Below, one piece after another: positions 6,173 to 15,670 of a DNA stretch of 33,740 bases (positions are counted from its first letter, which is position 1; every line of letters starts with the position of its first letter). Made by a program: the position numbers and the translations under genes. Origin of the DNA: Acidobacteriota bacterium (lineage in GTDB: Bacteria > Acidobacteriota > Thermoanaerobaculia > Multivoradales > JAHEKO01); NCBI GenBank assembly GCA_022561975.1, contig JADFQD010000021.1, positions 1-33,740 of the forward strand, in the 5' to 3' direction. Below the pieces are notes generated by a model. It searched no databases and was not told the origin of the DNA. It saw nothing but the letters and a program-made list of their open reading frames with translations.

Positions 6173-6949
6173 TCAATACCAAAACCTCAACCCGACGACA
6201 AACGATCGTGAGCTCTTCGCCTCACCGGCTGCGCGCGCAAAATCGGCCGTGCCGCCGACGAGCTCCGTCCAGGAAACACCAACGTATGGGGCAAACTCCC
6301 GCCGGATCTCGTAGCGCAGGCGAAGTCCGAAGTCCACCGTCGAGAGTCCCGAGCCGAACCCGAGTTCGGAGACCTCCTGAGCCGAGACCTCCAGCTCCAG
6401 CCGCGGCTGGGCAATCAAACGCTGGGTAAAAAGAATCTCGTACTCCGCCTCTACTCGGGCGGTGAGATCGCCTTCCTCGCTCACGAACAGTGCGGCGTCC
6501 AGCTCGAACCAGTACGGCGCCAGGCCCTGGACACCGAGGACCGCGTAGCTGCGACTCGGTCCCGGCTCGAAGTCTTGGCGAACGCCGGCCTGGAGATCGA
6601 AGTAGGGTGAGATGGCGCGACTGTAGAGGGCCTGGATCTCACCCTCCTCGAGGCGCCCGGGTTCCATTCCGTACTCGCCTTCGGTCTTGATCCAGAGCCG
6701 CTTGATGTCTCCACCGAACCAGCCCTGGAAGTCCCAGAGGAGAAAGTCGTCGCCGTCGTCGGCACCGTACTCGAAACGCTCGCCCAGCAGCATGCCGGTT
6801 GCCAGGCCCCCGTGTTCCTTTCGCAACCCGGCGCGGGCTTCCGCCATCTCCTCGGAGTCGGACTCCCCGGTTGGTGACTCCTGAGCGAGCACGGGATTCG
6901 ATGTCAAGACAAGGCCGGCCCAAAACCAGCTGCGCAAGGTTGCGTTCAT
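6173..6949 (-). CDS. copB: Outer-membrane copper resistance protein CopB
   Basis: The 258-residue product has a signal peptide (about 1-22, ending VLAQ). The body matches CopB/PcoB: 'LLGERFEYG', 'DFQGWFGGDIKRLWIKTEGE', 'EIQALYSRAISPYFDLQAGVR' and 'ELGFGSGLSTVDFGLRLRYE'. It ends in F-W-Y, the aromatic C-terminus typical of outer-membrane beta-barrels. The Met-rich N-terminal region seen in many CopB proteins is absent. The start overlaps the copA stop (ATGA), so the two are translationally coupled. CopB works with CopA in sequestering or exporting copper at the outer membrane. Confidence 0.92.
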   Translation of the reverse strand: MNATLRSWFWAGLVLTSNPVLAQESPTGESDSEEMAEARAGLRKEHGGLATGMLLGERFEYGADDGDDFLLWDFQGWFGGDIKRLWIKTEGEYGMEPGRLEEGEIQALYSRAISPYFDLQAGVRQDFEPGPSRSYAVLGVQGLAPYWFELDAALFVSEEGDLTARVEAEYEILFTQRLIAQPRLELEVSAQEVSELGFGSGLSTVDFGLRLRYEIRREFAPYVGVSWTELVGGTADFARAAGEAKSSRSFVVGLRFWY

Positions 6950-8907
6950 GCCACACTTCCCTGCCCACGCGGGCGCACCGACACCACCCGGAACATGCCC
7001 GCATGCATGTGGTACAGCAGGTGGCAGTGAAACGCCCAGTCGCCGACCGCCTCGGCGGTGATGTCGACCGAGAGCTTCTCGCCGGGCTTGACCACGATCG
7101 TGTGCTTTCGCGGCTTGTGGTCGTCGTGTCCGTTGACCACGTCGAAAAACATGCCGTGGAGATGAATGGGATGGGGCATCATCGTGTCGTTGACCATGGT
7201 CAGGCGTAGCCGTTCATTCTCATGGAAGATAATCGGCTCCACGACCTCCGAGAACTTCTTGCCGTCGAACGACCACATGTAGCGCTCCATGTTGCCGGTC
7301 AGATGAAGCTCCAACTCGCGTTCGGGGGCGCGGGTATCGGGGTTGGGGTCGAGGCTCGCAAGATCAGTGTAGCGGAGCACACGATGTGGAACATCTTCGA
7401 GTCCGACACCGGGCTCGTCGAGCCGGCTCGTCGGCGCCATGGCGGTGTTGTCGACGCCCGGTCCTCCGGGGTGCCCGTGCTCCGTCATCGCTCCCATGTC
7501 GTGGCTCATCTGGTCGCCGGGCGGCCCAGCCGCCGCCATATGGCCCGCCATCTCTGCGTGCTGCATGGCGTCCTGCTGCCCGCCACCATGGCCCCCCGAG
7601 CCATGACCCATCGATGCATGATCCGTGTCGCTCGATCCGTGATCCATGGCGCCGTGATCCATGACACCGTGGTCCATACTCTCGTGATCCATACTCTCTT
7701 GATCCATGGCGTGATCCATGACGCTCGAGCCCGCGGGCGCGACGGAGGCGGCGGGTGCCATCTGGTGCCCCGCCATTCCGCCGTGCCCCGCCATTCCCAT
7801 GTCTTTCATGGTGAGTAGTGGGCGCTCGCGCAGCGGCGGCACCTCGGCCGTCATCCCGAGTCGTGGCGCAAGCGTGGCGCGAGCCAGGCCGCTGCGGTCA
7901 ATCGACTCGCACACCAGGGTGAAAGCACGATCCTCTTCGGGTTGAACGACGACGTCGTAGGTCTCGGCGACGCCGATCTGGAACTCGTCGACCTCGACCG
8001 GCTGCACATTCAGCCCGTCGGACTGTACGACCGTCATGGGCAGTCCCGGAAGGCGAACGTTGAACAGGGTCATCGCCGATGCATTGATCACGCGAAGGCG
8101 GACGCGCTCCCCCGGAGTGAACAGGGCGGTCCAGTTGTCCCCCGGTCCGTGGCCGTTGACTAGGTAGGTATAGGTCGCAGCCGTCACGTCGGCGATGTCG
8201 GTCGGACTCATGCGCATCGCGGCCCACATCGCGCGGCTCTCGATAGCCGATCGCAGGCCCTTGTCCGAGGCCTCTCGGAAGAAGTCGCTGACCGTCCGCT
8301 GCTGGAAGTTGTAGGCGTCGCTCATCTTCTTCAACCTGGAGAAGACGCGGTGAGGGTTGGCGAAGGTCCAGTCGGAGAGCACGATGACGTACTCCCGGTC
8401 GAACGCCACCGGATCCGGTCCCGCCGGATCAATGACGATGGGCCCGTAGTGGCCGAGCTGCTCCTGCAGGCCGGAATGGCTGTGATACCAGTACGTGCCC
8501 GCTTGGCGAACGGGGAACCGGTAGGTAAACGTCTCGCCGGGCTTGATGCCCGGAAAGCTCACGCCGGGAACACCGTCCATCTCGGGAGGCAGGAGAATGC
8601 CGTGCCAGTGGATCGAGGTATCCTCGTGCAGTCGGTTGGTCACCCTGAGTGTCACCGTCTCGCCCTCGCGCCAGCGAAGCAGCGGTGCCGGAACCGAGCC
8701 ATTGATGGTGATCGCCTTGCCCTGGCGGCCGTCGATGGCGAGGCTTTGGCTACCAATGGCGAGGTCGAACGTCGGACCGGTGAGCGCGGGCAGACCGGTT
8801 CCATCCTGAGCCCACGCGGGGCGGACCCAGTCGGGGAGCAGCCCGTTCAGCACAGCGAGGGCGCCGGCGGAAGAGGCCGTTTGAAGAATTTGTCGTCGAG
8901 TCAGCAT
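6946..8907 (-). CDS. copA: CopA/PcoA-family periplasmic multicopper oxidase
   Basis: The 653-residue product has a twin-arginine signal (RRQILQTASSAGALAVL, cleaved near AWAQ) and three cupredoxin domains. The four copper-ligand motifs are present: HWHG (100-103), HSHSG (142-146), 'HPIHLHGMF' (about 590) and 'HCHLLYHMHAGM' (about 627-638), so both type 1 and trinuclear centres should form. A Met/His-rich insertion of about 100 residues (roughly 370-470) carries repeated M-D-H units likely to bind Cu(I). The enzyme oxidises Cu(I) to the less toxic Cu(II). The start has TTGGAG upstream, and the gene lies 31 bases after cusA. Confidence 0.93.
   Translation of the reverse strand: MLTRRQILQTASSAGALAVLNGLLPDWVRPAWAQDGTGLPALTGPTFDLAIGSQSLAIDGRQGKAITINGSVPAPLLRWREGETVTLRVTNRLHEDTSIHWHGILLPPEMDGVPGVSFPGIKPGETFTYRFPVRQAGTYWYHSHSGLQEQLGHYGPIVIDPAGPDPVAFDREYVIVLSDWTFANPHRVFSRLKKMSDAYNFQQRTVSDFFREASDKGLRSAIESRAMWAAMRMSPTDIADVTAATYTYLVNGHGPGDNWTALFTPGERVRLRVINASAMTLFNVRLPGLPMTVVQSDGLNVQPVEVDEFQIGVAETYDVVVQPEEDRAFTLVCESIDRSGLARATLAPRLGMTAEVPPLRERPLLTMKDMGMAGHGGMAGHQMAPAASVAPAGSSVMDHAMDQESMDHESMDHGVMDHGAMDHGSSDTDHASMGHGSGGHGGGQQDAMQHAEMAGHMAAAGPPGDQMSHDMGAMTEHGHPGGPGVDNTAMAPTSRLDEPGVGLEDVPHRVLRYTDLASLDPNPDTRAPERELELHLTGNMERYMWSFDGKKFSEVVEPIIFHENERLRLTMVNDTMMPHPIHLHGMFFDVVNGHDDHKPRKHTIVVKPGEKLSVDITAEAVGDWAFHCHLLYHMHAGMFRVVSVRPRGQGSVA
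7497..7795 (-). repeat. Degenerate MDH/MGH codon repeats inside copA
   Basis: This stretch encodes the Met/His-rich insert of CopA, with many copies of M-D-H, M-D-H-E/G and M-G-H. At the DNA level it is a run of 'ATGGATCA' type units in imperfect tandem (for example around 7630-7720). It is likely to vary in length between strains. Confidence 0.75.
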
Positions 8908-8938
8908 GCGAATACTCCAATTGTTACTGCGACTAGGA

Positions 8939-11900
8939 CTAGGCCTCTATCGGCTCCGGTTCCCCTTCTCGCTCTCCTCCCTCGGCGGCCGGAAACAGCG
9001 GACCCTTTTTGAGTTGGATGCCTCGCCAGATGAAGTAGATGGCGGGAAACACCAGCAGCTCGGCCACGAACGAGGTGAAGACACCGCCGACCATGGGCGC
9101 CGCGATGCGCCGCATGACGTCGGCGCCGGTTCCCGTCGACCAGAGAATCGGTACTAGAGAGAAAAACGTCGCCATGACGGTCATCATCTTGGGGCGAATC
9201 CGCTTCACGGCACCGTGATCGACCGCCTCGGCCAGGTGCGCGTAGGTCTGCATGCGGCCCTTGCGCGTCCAGTCCTCGTAGGCGATGTCGAGATAGAGCA
9301 GCATCACGATGCCGGTCTCCGCCGCCAGGCCGGCGAGAGCGATCATCCCCACCCAGACCGCGATCGACCAGTTGTAGCCCAGGATCGAAATGATCCAGAC
9401 CGAGCCCACCAGCGAAAACGGGATCGCCGACAGCACGATCGCCGTCTTGACGATCGACTTGAGATGGAAGTAGAGGATCAGAAAGATCACCGCCAAGGTG
9501 AGCGGGACGATCAACATCAGTCGAGCCTTGGTCCGCTGCATGTACTCGTACTGACCCGACCAGAAGATGGTGTAGCCCTGGGGCAACTCGATTCGCTCGG
9601 TCACTTCCTCCTGTGCCCGTTTCACCCACGAGCCCACGTCGATGCCTCGGAGGTCGACGTAGATCCAGGCGTTGGGCCTGGCGTTCTCGGTCTTGATGCT
9701 GGGAGGTCCCTGACGAAGCTGAATGTCGGCCAGCTGGCCCAACGGCACCTGGGCACCGGTGGGCGAGGCCACCAGGATCTCGCGCAGAGCAACGAGGTTG
9801 TCGCGCAGCTCTCTCGGATACCGCACATTGATCGGGTAGCGCTCCAAACCTTCGATGGTCCACGAGACGTTCATGCCGCCGACAGCGGTCTGGATGACGT
9901 CCTGAATGTCTCCGACGGTAATCCCGAACCGGGCGGCCGCCTCGCGATCGATGTCGAAGTCGAGGTAGCTCCCGCCCATCACCCGTTCAGCGTAGGCGGA
10001 GAGAGTCCCCGGCAGCGGCTTGACCACGGCCTCGATCTCCTTGGCGATCTTCTCCAACACCGTCAGATCCGGGCCCGCGACCTTGATGCCGACCGGCGTC
10101 TTGATACCCGTAGATAGCATGTCGATCCGCGTCTTGATCGGCATCGTCCAGGCATTGGTCACGCCCGGAAACTGGATCGCCGCGTCGAGTTCCGCGATGA
10201 GATCGTCCTTGGTGAGTCCCGGCCGCCATTCCTCCGGATCCTTCAGAACGATCGTCGTCTCGAGCATCGAGATCGGCGCCGGGTCGGTCGCCGTCTCGGC
10301 GCGCCCCACCTTGCTGAACACCGTCTTCACCTCCGGGAAGGTGCGGATGATCTTGGCGGTCTGTTGAGCCAGCTCCTTTGCCTTGGTGATCGAGATTCCC
10401 GGGAAGGTCGTCGGCATGTAGAGCAGGTCCCCCTCCCAGAGCGGCGGCATGAACTCCGAGCCGATGCTCTGGAGCGGTACGAACGTCAGCGCGAGAATGA
10501 TCAGCATGGCGACGATGACCGCCCAGCGCCGCCGCAAGGCCAGGTTCAGGACCGGGGTGTAGAGAAAGCGCAGAAAGCGTGAAACGGGATGCCGCTTCTC
10601 GCTGAAGATCTTGCCCCTCACGAACCAGTACATGAGAACCGGGATGACCGTCACCGCCAGGATCGAGGACAGACCGATGGCGTAGGTCTTGGTGAACGCC
10701 AGCGGTTTGAAGAGGCGCCCCGCCTGGCCTTCCAGGGTGAAGATCGGCAGGAAGGAGACGGTGATCACCAGGAGGGTGAAAAACAGCGTCGGTCCCACCT
10801 CCTGGGCCGAGCGCATGATGATCTCGAGATGCGAGCGCTTCCCCCGCCACTCCTCGTAGTGCTTGTGGGCGTTCTCGACCATGATCACCGCCGCGTCCAC
10901 CAGAACGCCGACGGAGATGGCGATGCCGCCCAACGACATGATGTTGGCACCCAGACCCTGGAGCTTCATGATCACGAACGCCAGGAGAATCGAGACCGGA
11001 ATCGACACGATCGCAACGAAGGCCGATCGGAAGTGGAAGAGAAACACCAGGCAAACGATCGCCACGACGATCGACTCCTCGAGCAGGGTGTGGGCCAACG
11101 TTTTGACCGAGCGTTCGATCAGCCCCGTACGGTCGTAGGCCACCGAGATCTCGACGTCGTCGGGCAGTCCGGCCTTGAGCTCTTGGAGCCGTTCCTTGAC
11201 CCTGGCGATCGTCGACAGGGTGTCGGCACCCGACCGGACGATAACGATGCCGCCGACGGTCTCGCCCTCGCCATTCCAGTCGGCCAAGCCGCGGCGAATC
11301 TCAGGACCGATGGTGATGTTGGCCACATCTTTGAGCAGGATCGGCACACCGCCGGGACCGCTGCCCAGAACCACGACCTCGAGATCCCGGACCTCCTGGA
11401 TGTAGCCCCGCCCCCGCACCATGAACTCGCGCTCCGACATCTCGACCAGGCGTCCGCCGACCTCGAGGTTCGAGCGCCGGATCGCTCGGCCGATGGCCTG
11501 GAGCGGCAACCCGTAGGCGCGCAGCCGGACCGGATCGACCTCGACCTGGTACTGGCGCACGAAGCCACCGATCGAGGCCACTTCGGCGACACCCTCGACC
11601 GAGGACAGCCCATACTTGAGATACCAGTCCTGATAGCTCCTCAGATCGGCGAGCGATCGCTGGTCGGAGTTGAGGACGTACATGAAGGCCCAGCCCACGC
11701 CGGTAGCGTCGGGGCCGAGCTGGGGTGAGATGCCCTGGGGCAGATCGTTGGTCAGACCCTAAAGATATTCCAGCACCCGGGAGCGAGCCCAGTAGAGATC
11801 CGTCCCATCGTCGAAGATCACGTAGACGAAGGAGAAGCCGAAAAATGAGTACCCGCGCACCACCTTGGCATAGGGCACCGCCATCATCTTGGTCGTGATC

Positions 11901-12103
11901 GGGTAGGTGACCTGATCCTCCACGACCTGAGGCGCCTGGCCTGAAAATTCCGTGAAGATGATTACCTGAACATCGGAGAGATCCGGGATCGCATCGATCC
12001 GGGTCTCCTTGACTGCCCACACGCCCGCCAGGATGGAGAGGACGAGACCGATGGTAACCAGAAGCTGGTTCTCGAGCGACCATTTGATGATTCTATTGAG
12101 CAT
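8939..12103 (-). pseudogene. cusA: RND heavy-metal efflux pump CusA, interrupted by in-frame TAG
   Basis: The inner-membrane proton-driven pump of the Cus system exports Cu(I)/Ag(I) through CusB and CusC. From ATG 12103 the frame encodes '[20 protein letters not shown]' and '[16 protein letters not shown]', up to 'SRVLEYL', then a TAG at 11759-11761 (codon 115). The same frame resumes with 'GLTNDLPQGISPQLGPDATG' and runs intact to 8939. Total length would be about 1,054 codons, normal for CusA. Key features remain: 'GGIAISVGVLVDAAVIMVENA' with the proton-relay Asp, and the C-terminal 'GAVKRIRPKMMTVMATF' region. CAG to TAG is one transition. It may be a nonsense mutation, a read error or readthrough. 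Its start overlaps cusB by 11 bases. Confidence 0.88.
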
Positions 12104-13631
12104 GGCCGCCCTCCCCGTCGCCAGCTGGCTCGGACATCTCTTCCTGGCGCTGAGTGATCATCTTTTGAATCGCGGCCTGTAGGTTGGCCTCGGAATCAAT
12201 CAGGAATTGGGCGGACGTAATCACCCGATCGCCCTCGGCGAGTCCTTCGAGCACCTCAACGAACACCGCCCCTTGGTGTCCGAGCGTTACCTCCCGCGGG
12301 GCGAAGCGGCCCGCACCCAGATCCACCACCACGACGTTACGCTGCCCGGTGCGCAGCACCGCCAGCGATGGCACAGCCAGCGCCTTGGGTGCGGCTATGG
12401 GCTGAAACCTGACCGTGGCGAACATGCCGGCGCGCAGTCTTCTGCCCGGATTGGGAATCTCGAGCTTGACGCGCAGCGTCCGCGTCTTCTCCGAAAACTC
12501 CGGCTCGATGAAACGAACCGTGCCACGGAAGGTCTCACCGGGAAAATAGGTGAACGTAACCTCCGCGGGTGTGCGCTCATGGATCCAGGCCAGCTGATCC
12601 TCGAAGATCTCGACCGAGAGCCAGAGCGAGGAGAGGTTGGCGATGAGGTAGGTCTCCATGCCCGGCTTGACGGCCATTCCCTGCAGACCCGGCATGCGCC
12701 TGGTCACCAGGCCACTCGACGGTGCCACCACCTTGAGCGTTCGGAAGATCTCTCCGGTCTCCTCGAGTTCTACAATCTGTTCCGGAGAAATATCCCAGTA
12801 CGAAAGGCGAGTCCGCGCCGCATCGACCAGGGCCTCGGCCCTGCGAAGGGCGTCGTCGGCCGAGTCCCTTGAACTCGCGGCGAACTTCTTGGCGTACTCG
12901 ATCGCCGACAGAAGCTCCTGTTCGGTCTGCACCAGTTCGGGTGAGTAGATCTCGAACAACGGCTGGCCTTTTCTGACCGGCTCGCCGACATAGTTGACGT
13001 AGACCTTCTCCACCCAGCCGGTGTATTTCGTGGTCACCGTGACCATGCGTTCCTGGTCGTACTCGAGGTATCCGACGGTTCGGATCTCGTGGGTGAGGTC
13101 GCGCCGCTCGACGACGGCACTCTGTACGTTCATGTTCTGGACGACCACGGGATCGATTGACACCGTGGTCCCTGCGCCCATAGCCTGCTGGGCTTCATCC
13201 GCGTAGACCGGTAGGTAGTCCATCCCCATCTCGTCCTGCATCGGTACCGGTGAACTGATCGTCGGGTCCATCGGATTGCGGTAGAAGAGGATCTCGCGCT
13301 CTCCGCTCCGAGAAGAACCGGCCACTCCGCCCTCATCCGCGTAAACCGGCAAATAGTCCATGCCCATCTCGTCCTGCGTTGGCACCGGCGAGCTGATCGT
13401 CGGGTCCATCGGGTTGCGGTAGAAGAGAATCTCGCGCTCCTCGGCCCCTTCAGCCGTCATAGATCCCGACTGGTATCCGAGTCGCGCCTGCAACCATGCA
13501 TCGACTGGATGCACGTTCAGGGGATCAAAGAAGGCGGCATAGAAGACGAGAAAACTACCGCCGACCCATAGCAGCGGTGCGAACCAACGCCCCGCTCCGC
13601 CGCCTTTTGTACGCTTGCTTTCGTTTGTCAT
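12093..13631 (-). CDS. cusB: Periplasmic adaptor CusB with duplicated heavy-metal-binding domain
   Basis: The 512-residue membrane-fusion protein joins CusA to CusC. Residues 17-36 form an N-terminal membrane anchor rather than a lipobox. Two tandem metal-binding domains follow (about 65-105 and 111-146), each with '[14 protein letters not shown]' and '[11 protein letters not shown]'. The adaptor body then has a barrel-sandwich and hairpin ('[20 protein letters not shown]' to '[18 protein letters not shown]') and beta-barrel parts ('[20 protein letters not shown]'). Its ATG overlaps the cusC stop, and its 3' end overlaps the cusA start. The second metal domain is unusual and may increase metal capture. 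Confidence 0.92.
   Translation of the reverse strand: MTNESKRTKGGGAGRWFAPLLWVGGSFLVFYAAFFDPLNVHPVDAWLQARLGYQSGSMTAEGAEEREILFYRNPMDPTISSPVPTQDEMGMDYLPVYADEGGVAGSSRSGEREILFYRNPMDPTISSPVPMQDEMGMDYLPVYADEAQQAMGAGTTVSIDPVVVQNMNVQSAVVERRDLTHEIRTVGYLEYDQERMVTVTTKYTGWVEKVYVNYVGEPVRKGQPLFEIYSPELVQTEQELLSAIEYAKKFAASSRDSADDALRRAEALVDAARTRLSYWDISPEQIVELEETGEIFRTLKVVAPSSGLVTRRMPGLQGMAVKPGMETYLIANLSSLWLSVEIFEDQLAWIHERTPAEVTFTYFPGETFRGTVRFIEPEFSEKTRTLRVKLEIPNPGRRLRAGMFATVRFQPIAAPKALAVPSLAVLRTGQRNVVVVDLGAGRFAPREVTLGHQGAVFVEVLEGLAEGDRVITSAQFLIDSEANLQAAIQKMITQRQEEMSEPAGDGEGGHAQ
13194..13439 (-). repeat. Tandem duplication of the metal-binding domain in cusB
   Basis: Two units with a 138-base (46-codon) period: 13302-13439 and 13194-13301. 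The first 36 residues are nearly identical between units, differing mainly at T/M before QDEMG. The linker '[10 protein letters not shown]' separates them. Third-position differences between the DNA copies show the duplication is not brand new. Confidence 0.85.
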
Positions 13632-15073
13632 GACTCAAATCGCTCCGTGGTCGTCGTGGGTTGTAGAGAGCCGCCGAATGCGCCCTCGAGAGTCGCGAGG
13701 CCGATCAGATAGTCGGTCTTGGCGCGAGCCGCCGCGGTGCGAGCTTCGAAGAGCACGTGTTCCGCGTCCAGAAGATCGAGGGCGTTCAACGTGCCTGCGA
13801 TGTAACCGCTCAAAGCCGATCCGGCAGCCTCCTGGGCCTGGACGATCAAGAGATCTTCGACCAAGCGCAGCTGCCGCCAACTGAGCGGCACTCGTTGTGC
13901 CAAGTCGCCGATCGCCGCCTCGATTGCCGCGATGACGTCTCGCCTGACTTCTTCCGCGCCGGCCTGGAGCTCGATCGCCTCCTCGACGCCGGCGGTGAGC
14001 TTCTTGCGCCATATCGGGAGCGTGATTCCGCCCTGAATCGCGAAGATGTCGTGGCCATTGCCCTCCGGCGGCTGCAGCCGGCCCGGCGTGTCGTCGCGGG
14101 GGTCGACCGCGGTGTACGTTAGTCCGACCTTGAAGTCCGGGCGATAGCCTTTCTCGGCCAATCGGACGAGTGCCCCGGTCCGGGCAATCCTGGCGTCGGC
14201 CGCAGTGATCTCCGGGCGAAAGCGCAGGGCTGCTTCGACGAGCGTATCCGGATCCAGCCGAATCTCTGCCGGTTCCGACAAGAAGCTCGACAGCACCGGT
14301 AGCGCTGCCCGAGCCCCACGGTCGCGCAAGGCATTGAGCTGCGCCGCCAGCGACACTCGCCGGGTCTCGATGTGGAGCAGTTTGTTCTCGACGCGCGTGA
14401 TCTCTGCCTGGAGCTTGACCACCCCTTGGCTACTGCCGGCTCCCGTCGAGTAGCGTGCCCGCGCGATCTCTTCGTGCTGCGCCAGGTGGGTGAGAAACTC
14501 CTCCGTAATCTCCTGGTAGCGATCGAGAAAAGAAATCTCGTAGTAGAGGCGCCTCGCCTCCGTGAGCAGCTTCAATCGCCTCGCCTCGACTTCGGCCTCG
14601 AGCGCCGCAGCCGCGTGAAGAGCTGCCTGCTCTTTGAGCGCCAACTTTCCGGACCAGGGCAGGCCCTGAAAGATGCCCGCCGAGAGACGCTGCGGGCCGG
14701 TACGGGTCTCGGGTGTCTCCAGGAACGCTGTCAGGCTGACCACAGGATCGGGTAGAGCCTTGACCTGCGGCGCCCGCTGCGCTGCGGCTCGGGCTCGGGC
14801 CTCAGCGGCTGCGACGCCTGGATTTCTCTCCAGGACCTCGTCCAGGAGTTCCCGCAGAGCGGGCTCTTTCATGTTCACCAGGATTCGCTCGGCGGCGGAA
14901 TCGCCAATGGAATCGCCGGACGAGGCCATCGCCCTTGCACCTTTGATCGGACTCTGACCCGCCGCCGGCCAAGCGACCAACATGCTGACCAGAGCCAGCA
15001 GACCCGGCAGCGCCATCGGCCCCCTCGGCCCTGTCACCAAAAACCGCGCTGAATACCGTCTTCCAAAAAGCAT
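13628..15073 (-). CDS. cusC: Outer-membrane channel of the Cus system (TolC family, CusC-like)
   Basis: The start at 15073 (MLFGRRYSARFLV) is preceded by GGAGG at ideal spacing; a longer open frame to 15103 lacks one. The 481-residue product has a signal peptide (cleaved near AAGQ, about 40) and two TolC-type repeats rich in Ala/Glu/Leu coiled coil. Telling stretches are 'LRELLDEVLERNPGVAAAEA', 'VSLTAFLETPE', 'YEISFLDRYQEITEEFLTHL', 'LVEAALRFRPEITAADARIA' and 'GGITLPIWRKKLTAGVEEA'. No lipobox Cys is present, unlike E. coli CusC. It is co-translated with cusB and provides the outer-membrane exit duct. Confidence 0.88.
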   Translation of the reverse strand: MLFGRRYSARFLVTGPRGPMALPGLLALVSMLVAWPAAGQSPIKGARAMASSGDSIGDSAAERILVNMKEPALRELLDEVLERNPGVAAAEARARAAAQRAPQVKALPDPVVSLTAFLETPETRTGPQRLSAGIFQGLPWSGKLALKEQAALHAAAALEAEVEARRLKLLTEARRLYYEISFLDRYQEITEEFLTHLAQHEEIARARYSTGAGSSQGVVKLQAEITRVENKLLHIETRRVSLAAQLNALRDRGARAALPVLSSFLSEPAEIRLDPDTLVEAALRFRPEITAADARIARTGALVRLAEKGYRPDFKVGLTYTAVDPRDDTPGRLQPPEGNGHDIFAIQGGITLPIWRKKLTAGVEEAIELQAGAEEVRRDVIAAIEAAIGDLAQRVPLSWRQLRLVEDLLIVQAQEAAGSALSGYIAGTLNALDLLDAEHVLFEARTAAARAKTDYLIGLATLEGAFGGSLQPTTTTERFES

Positions 15074-15154
15074 GAAGCCCCTCCAAAGAAATTCCGTGGA
15101 CATCGGAACCGTCCCACCGCGGGACGATCCGACACAGCTCTCTTCAGAGGAGAA

Positions 15155-15568
15155 TCAGAGCAGAAACGACGAGAATAGCGTGTAGCGCCCGAGATCGTGC
15201 AGGTGGAAGGCGTCCGCCGCCGGCGTGGCGTGCGGCAAGGCCGCGGGAGCAAGCGGCGCAACCACCTGGAGGTCCGTGGCCTCGAGAGACACGAGAAGCT
15301 TGACGCTCTCGAACGACCGTGCCTGCATCGGCTCGGGAGCCGAGCGAGCGTCACAGCAGTCGTTCGACATCTGACCACTGTCGTGACAGATCGAGGTGCC
15401 CGTGGATCCCGTCGCCGATCCTATCGACTCAGAAATCTCGGCCATCGCATCGACCATCGGGCAACGCGAGGTCGCCATCGAACCGAGTTCACCGCAGGCA
15501 AACGCGGCGGGAGCCGCCAAAAGCAGCACGCCAACGCAAACAACGGTAAAGCGGTTCAAGCGTCTCAT
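15155..15568 (-). CDS. Secreted Cys/Met/His-rich small protein heading the copper operon
   Basis: The 137-residue protein starts MRRLNRFTVV and has a signal peptide (about 1-24, ending AFA-C). The next ~55 residues hold six Cys with Met and His nearby: C-G-E-L-G-S-M, 'SRCPM', 'ICHDSGQMSNDCCD'. The remainder is hydrophobic or Ala/Pro-rich and ends 'DLGRYTLFSSFLL'. I do not know the family. Cys/Met/His density plus its place first in the Cus run, 81 bases before cusC, suggests a copper-binding or sensing role. A much longer open frame across this region on the same strand is only the mirror of the ZIP gene and was not used. A TTGACA promoter lies immediately upstream. Confidence 0.65.
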   Translation of the reverse strand: MRRLNRFTVVCVGVLLLAAPAAFACGELGSMATSRCPMVDAMAEISESIGSATGSTGTSICHDSGQMSNDCCDARSAPEPMQARSFESVKLLVSLEATDLQVVAPLAPAALPHATPAADAFHLHDLGRYTLFSSFLL

Positions 15569-15576
15569 CAGCGGAG

Positions 15577-15606
15577 AATATCGCACCGAAGGTCCGCTGT
15601 TGTCAA
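15577..15606 (-). promoter_or_regulatory. Likely promoter of the copper operon
   Basis: On the minus strand there is TTGACA (15601-15606), an 18-base spacer and GATATT (15577-15582). Transcription would begin near 15570, only a few bases before the ATG at 15568, giving a leaderless or nearly leaderless message. This agrees with the absence of a clear ribosome-binding site at that start. Confidence 0.45.
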
Positions 15607-15670
15607 GCAGAGGTCCCACCCGTTGGGGTATTGCCCTGCGAAGAGTTCGATTGCCAGGCTGAACGGGCTC

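Noticed and set aside
9215-11728. Long open frames on the plus strand opposite cusA (9215-10117, 10589-11728)
   Set aside because: They are the antisense of a clear RND pump, rich in Arg/His/Asp as GC-rich shadows are, with no family resemblance.
11759-11761. TAG in cusA as pyrrolysine
   Set aside because: Pyrrolysine is known in methylamine methyltransferases and a few others, not RND pumps; no pyl genes are in the window.
11690-11765. Frameshift in cusA
   Set aside because: Both halves are in the same frame; the interruption is a stop codon, not an indel.
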